This document shows positions 35,461 to 43,857 of a stretch of 64,000 nucleotides of DNA, in pieces; position 1 is the first letter of the stretch, and each line of letters opens with the position of its first letter. Source of the stretch: a bacterium (lineage in GTDB: Bacteria > Joyebacterota > Joyebacteria > Joyebacterales > Joyebacteraceae); NCBI GenBank assembly GCA_029990205.1, contig JAPEKQ010000011.1, positions 19,266-83,265 of the forward strand, in the 5' to 3' direction. A program made the position numbers and the translations under genes. The notes beneath the pieces were generated by a model. That model worked only from the letters and a program-made list of their open reading frames with translations, was not told where the DNA came from and searched no databases.

Positions 35461-36840
35461 TCAGCCTTCGAGGAGCGCCTGCAGGGCCTTTGTGAGAACG
35501 ATGGAGTTGCTCATGGCGATGCTCAGGACGCAGACGACGAGGGCCACGGTCGTGTTCCGGCCGCGCGCCTCGAGTGCCGACACGGCGGCGCCCAGGAGCA
35601 CGAGGAGTGACATATGCCAGTGCTGCGAGTAGAGGAACTGCTCGCCCCCCCAGAACCCGTGCAGGATCCAGTTGAACACGATGATCGCGAGCGACGCGCG
35701 CGCCAGGGATCTGAATGTGGGCTCGAGCCGTCCGTCCCTCAGCGCCACCCACGCCAGGGCAGCAAGGAGAGCGAAGCCGATGTAGTTGCGCACCGACCCC
35801 GGCACGTGCGTGCTGCGCAGTGACAGGCGGACGGAGATCAAGGGCTCCTGAACCGGGATTCCGCGCTTCGCGGCTGCCTTTCGTGCCTTCGCAGCGAAAA
35901 GGTTCCCGTCACACTTGGGCATCGGAGGGGCCAGCCCGTTGGTCACGGCCGTGGGGAAGGTGACGAGCTGGATCATCGGGTCGTCCACGAGGTACCGCGA
36001 TATCCACCTCACCTCATTCGGGGTCGTGTCCTGCTGCGCATGGGGCAGCTGATCCAACACAGAGCCGCCGACCAGCGTGACGACAAGGATGATCACACCG
36101 ACCACGGTCGTTCTGGCGGCGCCGCGCCAGAGACTCCGCCCGAGGGTCCGCTCGCGAACGAAGTAGAGGATCGCGACGGCCGCGGCGTTCGTGATCGTCA
36201 CTCCCGCCGTCAGCACACCCAGTGCGACCCACGTGAGTTCCACGCGCGCTCCGCTCCTGTCGCGCGTCCTCAGGAACAGCATGTACGCAAGCGAGATGCA
36301 GAGAGCGCTCAGGCAGTACGACTCCGGCATGCTGCCCAGAAGCAGCCTGCTGAAGGACAACGCGGCAAGCACGACGAGCAGGAGCGCCGAGCGGAGAGTG
36401 AGCCCGAGCGTCCTGAGGATGCGGAGTGCCACGAATGTCTGCAGCGCGGTGGCGGCCGGCACGACGAGCAATCCAAGCGACACCCGCGTTGCCGCCTCGT
36501 CGATCGCCCCGGAACTGACGAACGATCCCAGTCTTGCCACAACGCCGATCGGGATGCTGAAGAGATGCTCGAGCAGCGGATGGGACAGATGGTTGCCGCC
36601 CCCGCCGCTGCTGATGGCCTCCAGGGTGAAGCCGGGATCCGCGTCGAAGAGCGTGTCGAGCAGCGCGAACGCGCCCATCGCTCTCAGCTTCTGCTCGAGG
36701 GCGTAGTGAAACGCGAACACGATCACTGCGAGAAGCAATCCAACGAGCAGCTCCCGCCGCGATCCACACGTCCCACGGTCGTGTCCAGCGTTCGATTGTC
36801 CGTCGACAGTGTTCTTCGAGCCGATTCGCGCGTCCGGCAT
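35461..36840 (-). CDS. Polytopic membrane protein, possibly a GT-C type glycosyltransferase
   Basis: 459 aa with about ten hydrophobic segments (for example LLVGLLLAVIVFAFHYAL, LLLVVLAALSFSRLLLG, VVGVIILVVTLVGG). The first periplasmic loop contains DTLFDADPGFTLEAIS and HLSHPLLEHLF, acidic and His residues in a position resembling the catalytic loop of GT-C enzymes, but I cannot name a family. ATG 36840 is uncertain (weak upstream purines); longer readings add a basic low-complexity head. It is divergent from the sulfatase-fold gene and may share control with it. Confidence 0.65.
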   Translation of the reverse strand: MPDARIGSKNTVDGQSNAGHDRGTCGSRRELLVGLLLAVIVFAFHYALEQKLRAMGAFALLDTLFDADPGFTLEAISSGGGGNHLSHPLLEHLFSIPIGVVARLGSFVSSGAIDEAATRVSLGLLVVPAATALQTFVALRILRTLGLTLRSALLLVVLAALSFSRLLLGSMPESYCLSALCISLAYMLFLRTRDRSGARVELTWVALGVLTAGVTITNAAAVAILYFVRERTLGRSLWRGAARTTVVGVIILVVTLVGGSVLDQLPHAQQDTTPNEVRWISRYLVDDPMIQLVTFPTAVTNGLAPPMPKCDGNLFAAKARKAAAKRGIPVQEPLISVRLSLRSTHVPGSVRNYIGFALLAALAWVALRDGRLEPTFRSLARASLAIIVFNWILHGFWGGEQFLYSQHWHMSLLVLLGAAVSALEARGRNTTVALVVCVLSIAMSNSIVLTKALQALLEG

Positions 36841-36956
36841 GTTCGCGTCCCGATGGTCGTTCAGGAGGAGCTGGTTTTGTCCCTGAGTATCGTTCTCCCT
36901 CGCGCGCGGAGTCAAGCACTCGTGGCGGGACAAGGTGACGCCGCCTTGCGAACGAC

Positions 36957-36984
36957 TTGACCACCCCACGCCTCACCCTATACT
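36957..36984 (+). promoter_or_regulatory. Sigma-70 promoter of the sulfatase-fold gene
   Basis: TTGACC (36957-36962), 16 bp, TATACT (36979-36984). Fifty bases precede the GTG start. Confidence 0.65.
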
Positions 36985-37034
36985 GTTGGTAGTGGGTGCG
37001 GACGTAACGCGTGTCAGTGTCTCGGAGGCGCATT

Positions 37035-38486
37035 GTGAACTGGAAGCTCAATCTGCTCGTTCCGGGAGTGCTCGCCCTCGCGCTGGCCGTTGTCGGCCTG
37101 TCCGGCGGAAGCGACAGGCTCGGGGCGGCGACGGTATCCGGGGGAGACGCGCGAGACGTTCCATGGAACATCGTGGTCATCGTGATGGACACGGCGCGCC
37201 AGGACCGCCTGTCGTGCTACGGCTACGAGCTTGAGACGTCCCCCAGGCTGACGGAGCTGGCGGAGTCCGCGACCCTCTACACGAATGCGTACTCCACGAG
37301 TTCGTGGACAGGGCCGAGCCACGCCTCTCTCTTCACGGGACTGCACTCCGTCACTCACGGGGCGACCCAGGAGAACTGGGACATGGATGAGGATCTCACG
37401 ACGTTCGCGGAGATCCTGTCGGAGCGAGGCTACCGGACCTTCGGCATCGTGGAGAACCCGATGCTGGCGATCGACCGCGGCTACTCCCAGGGGTTCGCGG
37501 ACTACTACGAGTCATGGCGGGAGGAGTGGCGCCGCGGCAGCGGCCAGGCCGTGGTCGACTTCCGGAAGGCGCTTGACGCCGGCGCACCCGGGCAACCGTT
37601 TCTCGCGTTCGTCAATCTGATCGCGCCACACTCGCCCTACAGTCCGCCCAGGGAGTTCCGCAGCATCTTCGTGACGCGCCCCGAGATACAGCTCGACAGC
37701 AACATGTGGCGGGAGTACTACACCGGGCGGGTGACGTTCTCCGATGACGACGTGACGCACCTGAACGAGCGCTATGACGCCGAGATCCGCTACGCGGACC
37801 ACCTCGTCGGCGAGATGATCGATGAGCTCGTCGAGCGCGACCTGTGGGACGATACTGTCTTCATCGTCACGTCAGACCACGGTGAGAACATCGGTGACCA
37901 CGAACACATGGATCACGTCTTCACGCTGTTCGAGACCACGACGAAGATCCCCTTCGTAGTGCGCCAGCCCGAGCTCTTCGGTGCCGGAGTGGTCGAGGAC
38001 GCACCCGTGCAGCTCACTGACGTCTTTCCCACGGTGCTCGCGATCGCGGGTGTGGGTGCCGATGACTTCGCGTCGCATGGTTATTCGCTCCTTGGGGACA
38101 CGCCGCCGGAGGATCGTGAGGTCTTCATGGAGTACTACCATCCCATGCAGGTCCTGTCGGGGTACCGCAGAGCAGAGCACCGGGAGAGTCCCCTGCTCAG
38201 ACCCTACCTGCGCAGGATCAGAAGCCTGACGCGCGGAGACATGAAGTTCATCTGGGGCAGCGACGGGAGACACGAGCTCTACGACCTTGCGAGCGACCCC
38301 GACGAACTCTCCAACCTCATCAACTCGGACTCGCACGCCGAGGTCGCGCGCGACATGGAGGCGCGACTCAGCGACCGACTCGGTACGATGGAGTCCAGCA
38401 GAAGCGCTGAGCCGCAGGCAGACGACCCGGGTGAGCTCGACGAGCAGACGAGGGAGGCGCTCCGGTCGCTCGGCTATCTCGAGTAA
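37035..38486 (+). CDS. Sulfatase-fold hydrolase/transferase with Thr at the nucleophile position (1)
   Basis: 483 aa from GTG 37035, with GGAGG 7 nt before it. N-terminal membrane anchor or signal (LLVPGVLALALAVVGLSGG). Alkaline-phosphatase superfamily core: NIVVIVMDTARQDRLSCYG (metal Asp), SSWTGPSHASLFTGL, HSPYSPP, IVTSDHGENIGDH. Aligned to sulfatase CxPSR, the sequence is T92-G-P-S-H, so neither formylglycine Cys/Ser nor the Arg is present. Thr nucleophiles are known in phosphoethanolamine and phosphoglycerol transferases of this superfamily. Ends LRSLGYLE, as do the two other copies in the window. Confidence 0.85.
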   Translation: MNWKLNLLVPGVLALALAVVGLSGGSDRLGAATVSGGDARDVPWNIVVIVMDTARQDRLSCYGYELETSPRLTELAESATLYTNAYSTSSWTGPSHASLFTGLHSVTHGATQENWDMDEDLTTFAEILSERGYRTFGIVENPMLAIDRGYSQGFADYYESWREEWRRGSGQAVVDFRKALDAGAPGQPFLAFVNLIAPHSPYSPPREFRSIFVTRPEIQLDSNMWREYYTGRVTFSDDDVTHLNERYDAEIRYADHLVGEMIDELVERDLWDDTVFIVTSDHGENIGDHEHMDHVFTLFETTTKIPFVVRQPELFGAGVVEDAPVQLTDVFPTVLAIAGVGADDFASHGYSLLGDTPPEDREVFMEYYHPMQVLSGYRRAEHRESPLLRPYLRRIRSLTRGDMKFIWGSDGRHELYDLASDPDELSNLINSDSHAEVARDMEARLSDRLGTMESSRSAEPQADDPGELDEQTREALRSLGYLE

Positions 38487-38494
38487 CGTCTGCG

Positions 38495-38749
38495 GTGAAG
38501 CCCGCCTCATTCGCCGCGGCGTCGCTTGGCCCCCCATCACGCGGCGAGCCACTTGACGCCCTCCTGGATGGCTGGATCCACGACACCATGTTCAGAATCT
38601 GCATCACGTTCTACACGAACGATGACGGGTGCGGTCCTGGATCGGCCGGTGGAGCAGGCATCAACATCGACGACATGTGGCTCGAGGGTTACTATCACAT
38701 AGCCGTGGAGCAGCAGAGCTGGGGTAGGATCAAGGCTCTCTACCGGTAG
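38495..38749 (+). pseudogene. 3' remnant of a secreted-protein gene carrying the SWxxIKALYR tail
   Basis: 84 codons open, ending with NIDDMWLEGYYHIAVE and QQSWGRIKALYR. The last dozen residues match the C-termini of three intact secreted proteins (42787, 46069, 47330). The fragment has no signal peptide and no ribosome-binding site, and its first 25 residues look random; I infer that only the 3' end of a longer gene survives after the sulfatase-fold gene. Meaningful homology probably begins near 38565. It could alternatively be a short intact gene. The 513-bp gap 38487-38999 otherwise holds a terminator and the next promoter. Confidence 0.55.
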
Positions 38750-38820
38750 CGCAGAATCCGGACGCGGCCGTTCTCACGCCGACCCGGGCGCGATCCCATC
38801 CACCTGGCACAGTCACACGA

Positions 38821-38846
38821 GAAGACCCGCCGTTCGGCGGGTCTTC
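38821..38846 (+). terminator. Terminator after the remnant gene
   Basis: GAAGACCCGCCG and CGGCGGGTCTTC, 12 bp, with a GTTC-type tip; the 3' arm ends TCTTCCTG. Confidence 0.75.
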
Positions 38847-38894
38847 CTGCCATATGTGCCCCCAGCAGTGCGGGGGAGATTGTGAGGATTTACA

Positions 38895-38923
38895 TTGTAC
38901 GGCAGCCGAACAAAGTGTATAAT
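38895..38923 (+). promoter_or_regulatory. Strong sigma-70 promoter of the GH16 gene
   Basis: TTGTAC (38895-38900), 17 bp, perfect TATAAT (38918-38923); leader about 70 nt. Confidence 0.75.
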
Positions 38924-38999
38924 GGGAGCTGCGAGATAGACAGGGCTGACAACCGTCAGCACTCTTGAGCGCGGACCCGCATACGGGGGTACACGAGCA

Positions 39000-40892
39000 A
39001 TGACTTCCAGGAGCAGAGTGAGTCTCCTCAGTGGCTTGGCATTCAGCCTCATCATGGCGGCAGCTCTTGTCACGCCGGCGGCTGCAGACATGTCGCTGGT
39101 CTGGTCGGACGAGTTCGACGGCACCAGCTTCAACACCGCCAACTGGACGATCATCACCGGCGACGGGTGTCCGGACCTGTGCGGGTGGGGCAACAACGAG
39201 CTCGAGTACTACCGCGGCGAGAACGTCGATGTCGCCGACGGGTATCTCACCCTCACGGCACGTGAGGAGTACTACGGTGGTCGCTACTTCACATCGGGCA
39301 AGATCCAGTCGAGCGGGAAGCAGACGTTCGTGTACGGCAGGATCGAGATGCGCGCGAAGATCCCGACAGGCGGCGGCATGTGGCCGGCGTTCTGGATGAT
39401 GCCTGAGGATGATGTCTACGGGGGATGGGCCGCGAGCGGTGAGATCGACATCATGGAGTCGGTGAACGACGCGGATCAGATAAGCGGCACGCTCCACTTC
39501 GGTGGGAGTTGGCCCGACAACGCGCAGACCGGCGGATCGTACGCCCCGGGTGGGGTCGACTTCTCCGATGATTTCCACATCTACGCGATCGAGTGGGAGG
39601 AAGAGGAGATCAGGTGGTACGTCGATGACGTGCACTACTCCACGAAGTACAGCTCGCAGTGGTACTCGACCGGCGCCCCCGGGAACGACCTCGCTCCGTT
39701 CGACCAGGAGTTCTTCCTCATCCTCAACGCCGCCGTCGGCGGCGACTACCCGGGATGCACGTATCCGGCATGCATCACGGCGGATCTGCCCCAGGAGTTC
39801 GTCATCGACTACGTGAGGGTGTACCAGGACATAGGGAACGTCGCGCCCGTCGTCGAGATCACGTATCCCACCGAGGGCGACAACCCGCCGGCCGGTGACA
39901 TCACCTTCGAGGCGACCGCTTCCGACTCGGACGGGACCGTCACGACCGTGGAGTTCTATGACGACACGTCCTACCTCGGCGAGGACACGACGTCACCGTA
40001 CACGTTCACGTGGACCTCGGTTCCCAGCGGCTGCTACTCGATCACGGCGAAGGCGATCGACGATGGCGGCGGATTCGCAGAGGATGTCACCGACATCACC
40101 GTCGGTACCGGGTGCGGTCAGATTCCGTACTACGGCGCGCCGCCCGTTCTGCCCGCTCTCATCGAGGCGGAGGACTTCGACAGCGGAGGGGAGGGGGTGG
40201 CATACCACGACCTGGACTCGGGTAACGACGGGAACCAGTACCGCACCTCAGAGGACGTGGACATCGAGACCTGCTCCGATACCGGCGGCGGATACAATCT
40301 TGGATGGATCCACGAGGGCGAGTGGACCGAGTACACGATCGCCGTGCCGATTCCCGGGGAGTACACGATCGACATCCGCGTGGCGTCGCAGTCGATAGGT
40401 GGCGCCTTCCGTCTCGAGTTCAATGGGGCAGACCTGACCGGCGACGTGAGCGTCCCCGTCACCGGCGGATGGCAGAGCTGGACGACCGTCTCGGCGACGG
40501 TGACACTCTCTGCCGGCATGCAGCTGATGCGGTTCGTGCCGACGGTCGAGGGGTTCAACATCAACTCCTTCGACTTCCAGACTGAGACGGGTGTGCAGGA
40601 GATCGTGCAGGGCAGGCCGGTCCTCTACCCGTGCTACCCGAATCCGTTCAACCCGACGACGATGATCAGCTACCACCTGTCAGAGCCCGCGACGGTCACC
40701 CTCAGCATCTTTGATCCGGCCGGCAAGTTGGTCAAGACGCTGGTGAACGAGAGAGCCGACGGTGCCGGCTCGCATGAGGTCGTGTGGAACGGCACGAATG
40801 AGACGGGCCGTGTCGCGGCGGCGGGCGTCTACTTCTACCGGCTGGATGCGGGGGAGTTCACGGAGAGCCGTCGGATGGTGCTCGTGAAATAG
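39000..40892 (+). CDS. Secreted GH16 beta-glucanase with Ig-like, CBM6 and FlgD-Ig C-terminal domains
   Basis: 630 aa. Signal peptide (LLSGLAFSLIMAAALVTPAAA). GH16 domain about 33-275 with catalytic SGEIDIMES (E148, D150, E153), VWSDEFDG at its start and the laminarinase-type GWGNNELEYY. A short Ig-like domain (APVVEITYPTEGD) and a CBM6-type module (LIEAEDFDSGGEGVAYHD ... LGWIHEGEWTEYTI) follow, then the tail CYPNPFNPTTMISYHL ... AAGVYFYRLDAGEF ... RMVLVK. Likely cleaves beta-1,3- or mixed-linkage glucans outside the cell. The start has poor upstream purines but the signal peptide fixes it. Confidence 0.92.
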   Translation: MTSRSRVSLLSGLAFSLIMAAALVTPAAADMSLVWSDEFDGTSFNTANWTIITGDGCPDLCGWGNNELEYYRGENVDVADGYLTLTAREEYYGGRYFTSGKIQSSGKQTFVYGRIEMRAKIPTGGGMWPAFWMMPEDDVYGGWAASGEIDIMESVNDADQISGTLHFGGSWPDNAQTGGSYAPGGVDFSDDFHIYAIEWEEEEIRWYVDDVHYSTKYSSQWYSTGAPGNDLAPFDQEFFLILNAAVGGDYPGCTYPACITADLPQEFVIDYVRVYQDIGNVAPVVEITYPTEGDNPPAGDITFEATASDSDGTVTTVEFYDDTSYLGEDTTSPYTFTWTSVPSGCYSITAKAIDDGGGFAEDVTDITVGTGCGQIPYYGAPPVLPALIEAEDFDSGGEGVAYHDLDSGNDGNQYRTSEDVDIETCSDTGGGYNLGWIHEGEWTEYTIAVPIPGEYTIDIRVASQSIGGAFRLEFNGADLTGDVSVPVTGGWQSWTTVSATVTLSAGMQLMRFVPTVEGFNINSFDFQTETGVQEIVQGRPVLYPCYPNPFNPTTMISYHLSEPATVTLSIFDPAGKLVKTLVNERADGAGSHEVVWNGTNETGRVAAAGVYFYRLDAGEFTESRRMVLVK

Positions 40893-40927
40893 CGGGGAAG
40901 CGCAGTTCCCTGGGATGTGATATCCGG

Positions 40928-40951
40928 AAGGCCCGCCGAAAGGTGGGCCTT
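40928..40951 (+). terminator. Rho-independent terminator after the GH16 gene
   Basis: AAGGCCCGCC and GGTGGGCCTT, 10 bp with one wobble, GAAA loop, then CTTGTTGT. Confidence 0.8.
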
Positions 40952-41001
40952 CTTGTTGTGGTGCCCGATCGGCAGACCCCGACGGATGCGCGAGAACCTG
41001 C

Positions 41002-41051
41002 TTGACCCGGCGTACCTAATTCGATAGAATGCTAATTAGATAGCTATCGAA
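41002..41051 (+). promoter_or_regulatory. Promoter with palindromic operator of the ArsR-DUF2087 gene
   Basis: TTGACC (41002-41007), 17 bp, TAGAAT (41025-41030). TTCGATAG (41020-41027) and CTATCGAA (41044-41051) form a perfect inverted repeat overlapping the -10 and start site; inside the right half lies the palindrome GATAGCTATC (41039-41048). The position would let a dimeric repressor block RNA polymerase, so autoregulation is likely. Confidence 0.65.
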
Positions 41052-41063
41052 CTAGGAGGGTTC

Positions 41064-41654
41064 ATGGGACAGCAAGACATTGAGGCAATGCTGCGCTTCT
41101 TCAAGGTGCTGGCGAACGAGAACCGGCTCAAGATCCTCGGCGTGCTGGCCGACCGCGAGTGCGGGGTCGAGGAGCTGGCGGCGCTTCTGCGACTGAAGGC
41201 GCCCACGGTGTCGCACCACCTGGACAAGCTCCGGGACCTCGGGTTCGTGGACATGCGCACCGACGGCAATGACCATCTCTACCGGCTGAGCGTGGACAGC
41301 CTTCAGGAGATGAGCAAGCGCGTGTTCTCCTCGTTCACCCCCGAGAGCGTCGTGTCACTCGCCGACGATGTCGAGTACGACGCCTGGGAGGCCAAGGTTC
41401 TGGGCGCATTCGTGGACGGGGAGCAGATCACGCGCGTCCCGGCCGGGTACAAGAAGCGACTCGTCATTCTCAAGTGGCTGGTGAACTACTTCGAGGAGGG
41501 GAGGAAGTACTCCGAGAAGGAGGTCAACGAGATCATCGAGCGGCACCACGAGGACTACTGCCTGTTCCGTAGGGAGTTCGTGATGAACGGGTTGATGGAG
41601 CGCCGCGACGGCGTCTACTGGCGTGTCGAGTGGCAACTGCCCGACCTGGCGTAG
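41064..41654 (+). CDS. ArsR-family regulator with C-terminal DUF2087
   Basis: 196 aa. N-terminal winged helix (FFKVLANENRLKILGVLADR ... LKAPTVSHHLDKLRDLGFV) without a CxC-type metal site, then a DUF2087 domain (YKKRLVILKWLVNYF, YSEKEVNEIIERHHEDYCLFRREFVMNGLM) close to the C-terminus. ACTAGGAGGGTTC precedes the ATG. The signal sensed is unknown; the methionine sulfoxide reductase gene 80 bp downstream on the same strand suggests oxidative or metal stress. Confidence 0.9.
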   Translation: MGQQDIEAMLRFFKVLANENRLKILGVLADRECGVEELAALLRLKAPTVSHHLDKLRDLGFVDMRTDGNDHLYRLSVDSLQEMSKRVFSSFTPESVVSLADDVEYDAWEAKVLGAFVDGEQITRVPAGYKKRLVILKWLVNYFEEGRKYSEKEVNEIIERHHEDYCLFRREFVMNGLMERRDGVYWRVEWQLPDLA

Positions 41655-41734
41655 CCCGCTGCCGGGCGAACCTCCGCCAATGCCTGGGAATCTAAACAGA
41701 CGTGTGCTTCATTGACCCAGGCAAGGAGCGAGCC

Positions 41735-42694
41735 GTGTTCAAACGAATGGCGGCCATCGTCATCCTGTTTGCCCTGGCACTTCCCTTCGCCACGGCATGC
41801 GGAGAGCAGGAGATGGACATGAGCAACAAGGAGTACCGCGAGCTGACTCCAGAGGAAGAGCGCGTTATCGTCCACAAGGGGACGGAACGTCCGTTCAGCG
41901 GTGAGTATAACGATCACTCCGAGGCGGGCACGTATCACTGCAGGCGCTGCGATGCGGCGCTCTATGAGTCGAGTGACAAGTTCAAGTCCGGCTGCGGATG
42001 GCCGAGCTTCGACGATGAAATCGATGGCGCCGTCCGACGCGAGACCGATGCGGACGGCAGGCGGACCGAGATCCTCTGCGCCAGCTGCGGCGCGCATCTG
42101 GGACACGTGTTCGAGGGAGAGCAGCTGACGGACAAGAACGTCCGGCACTGCGTGAACTCGATCTCGATGGTGTTCAAGCCCGCATCGGAGTCGGCGAGTG
42201 AACAGCCGGGTGAGACGGCGTTCGCGCACTTCGCGGGTGGCTGTTTCTGGGGCGTGGAGCACCAGTTCGCAGGCAAGGACGGCGTGGTCTCCGCGGTCTC
42301 CGGGTACATGGGCGGCACCAAGGAGAACCCGACGTACCAGGAAGTGCTCGGGGGCAGGACCGGACATCTTGAGGCCGTCCAGGTCGAGTACGATCCAGAG
42401 AAGGTCAGCTACGAAGAGCTCGCGCGGTTCTTCTTCGAGATCCACGACCCGACGCAGGACAACGGGCAGGGGCCGGATATCGGTGAGCAGTACTTCTCCG
42501 CGGTCTTCTACGGGAGCGATGAGGAGAAGGCGACGGCGGATCGGTTGATAGCCATCCTCGAGGACAAGGGGTACGACATCGCGACGATGGTCAAGCCCGC
42601 GGGTCCGTTCTGGCCCGCTGAGGACTATCACCAGGACTACTACGAGCGGAAGGGCAGCAGACCCTACTGCCACGCCTACACGAAGCGGTTCTAG
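41735..42694 (+). CDS. msrBA: Exported methionine sulfoxide reductase, MsrB-MsrA fusion
   Basis: 319 aa from GTG 41735 (CAAGGAG 6 nt upstream). Lipoprotein-like signal (IVILFALALPFATAC). MsrB about 25-150: zinc pairs CRRC and CASC, GCGWPSF, catalytic Cys in RHCVNSISM. MsrA about 165-319: GGCFWGVEHQF with catalytic Cys, GYMGG, GHLEAVQVEYDP. It repairs both R- and S-methionine sulfoxide in envelope proteins. The B-then-A order is the reverse of the Neisseria PilB/MsrAB protein, and no thioredoxin domain is fused. Confidence 0.92.
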   Translation: MFKRMAAIVILFALALPFATACGEQEMDMSNKEYRELTPEEERVIVHKGTERPFSGEYNDHSEAGTYHCRRCDAALYESSDKFKSGCGWPSFDDEIDGAVRRETDADGRRTEILCASCGAHLGHVFEGEQLTDKNVRHCVNSISMVFKPASESASEQPGETAFAHFAGGCFWGVEHQFAGKDGVVSAVSGYMGGTKENPTYQEVLGGRTGHLEAVQVEYDPEKVSYEELARFFFEIHDPTQDNGQGPDIGEQYFSAVFYGSDEEKATADRLIAILEDKGYDIATMVKPAGPFWPAEDYHQDYYERKGSRPYCHAYTKRF

Positions 42695-42717
42695 CTGCTC
42701 GATACAGAGACACGAGA

Positions 42718-42742
42718 ACGGGGGCCGAGCAACGGCCCCCGT
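42718..42742 (+). terminator. Rho-independent terminator after msrBA
   Basis: ACGGGGGCCG and CGGCCCCCGT, 10 bp, AGCAA loop, then TTGTCTTT. Confidence 0.85.
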
Positions 42743-42786
42743 TTGTCTTTGCTTGCGTGATTCCGTGACCACCCGCCGTGAAGGTC

Positions 42787-43677
42787 CTACCGGTACTCCG
42801 CCTTGATCGATGTCCAGGACCTGGGCTCGACGGGCGTGTCATCTCTGAGCCAGTTGTAGATCGGGCCGATGATGAGGTTGAAGTCCTCTGTCGCAGCACC
42901 CGCCAGTTCCACTCCGGACCAGACCGTCTTGAACGTTCCCGGCGAGTTGTAGATGAGAGCTCCTTCGCCCGTGGCGAACTGCCCCTCGTAGTCGAGCCCA
43001 ACGCCGGCGGTCGCCGTCGGCGTGGCCCGGTCGGACATGAAGTAGCCCGTCCCTGGAAAGATGACTGTCGCGATCAACAGGATCGTGAGCGTCACGAGCA
43101 CCCATCCGGCCCGGCCGAGGACCGTCACCTGCGTCGACCGCGGATCGATGCGCCCGGCGGCACGCGGCGGGGCGGGTGTGTCGAAGTTCTGATAGCAGAG
43201 GTCGAGTCCGAGATAGTCGCGCGGGAAACCGTAGCACGGAGTGGGTGCCATCATGTCGGGGTGTGCCCCGGTCATGTAGTCCTGGGCGACGAGCAGGAGG
43301 CTTCCGCCCGTGTCGAGATACGCCGCGAGGGCGGCCTCATCGGTGGGGTCGATCGTGTTGGGTCCCGAGAACCAGTTGTCGCTCCCGAGCACGACGACAA
43401 CCGGGTAGTTCTCGGCGGTGAGGTCGGGTGGGAAGTTGATGCTCCCTCCGGAGACCTCGGTAGCCGCGGTGGCGACCGTTGCGGCGCCCGCCGCGATGAA
43501 GGCGTCGACGTAGACCTGGGAGATGTCGTGGAAGAATCCAGGGTTCGCGTCGATGTCGATGCAGACGAGCACGTCCGCGATCGCCCGGGCGTCGCCGTCC
43601 GGTGCCGTCTGCTGTCTCGCCAGACCCATGGGCGCGGCGACTACGATGCACATCCACACGACAACAAGCCTCTTCAT
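42787..43677 (-). CDS. Secreted protein of unknown function with SWxxIKAxYR C-terminus
   Basis: 296 aa, signal peptide (LVVVWMCIVVAAPMGLA). ADVLVCIDIDANPGFFHDI, YPVVVVLGSDNWFSG and LDTGGSLLLVAQDYMTG look like a glutamine-amidotransferase-like alpha/beta fold without an evident catalytic Cys. Residues about 190-215 are strongly hydrophobic (WVLVTLTILLIATVIFPGTG), odd for a soluble domain; a membrane segment or a local compensated frameshift are both possible. The end VEPRSWTSIKAEYR matches two other intact genes and the remnant at 38495. AGGGAGGAGCC precedes the ATG. Confidence 0.75.
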   Translation of the reverse strand: MKRLVVVWMCIVVAAPMGLARQQTAPDGDARAIADVLVCIDIDANPGFFHDISQVYVDAFIAAGAATVATAATEVSGGSINFPPDLTAENYPVVVVLGSDNWFSGPNTIDPTDEAALAAYLDTGGSLLLVAQDYMTGAHPDMMAPTPCYGFPRDYLGLDLCYQNFDTPAPPRAAGRIDPRSTQVTVLGRAGWVLVTLTILLIATVIFPGTGYFMSDRATPTATAGVGLDYEGQFATGEGALIYNSPGTFKTVWSGVELAGAATEDFNLIIGPIYNWLRDDTPVEPRSWTSIKAEYR

Positions 43678-43787
43678 GGCTCCTCCCTTCGTGCTCCGTG
43701 ACCGGTTCGCACAGCGGGCTGCCGGGTTTCTCTTCAGAGTAGAGGAAGAGATTGCTGAGCGCCAGTCGTATTTCCGGGAGACCCAAC

Positions 43788-43816
43788 TTCACAATTCACT
43801 CACTCGCAGGTAGACT
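43788..43816 (+). promoter_or_regulatory. Promoter for transketolase
   Basis: TTCACA (43788-43793), 17 bp, TAGACT (43811-43816), 42 bp before the ATG. Confidence 0.5.
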
Positions 43817-43857
43817 CAGAGTTCACCCTGAGACCCTATTGAGGACAGGACGGACCC

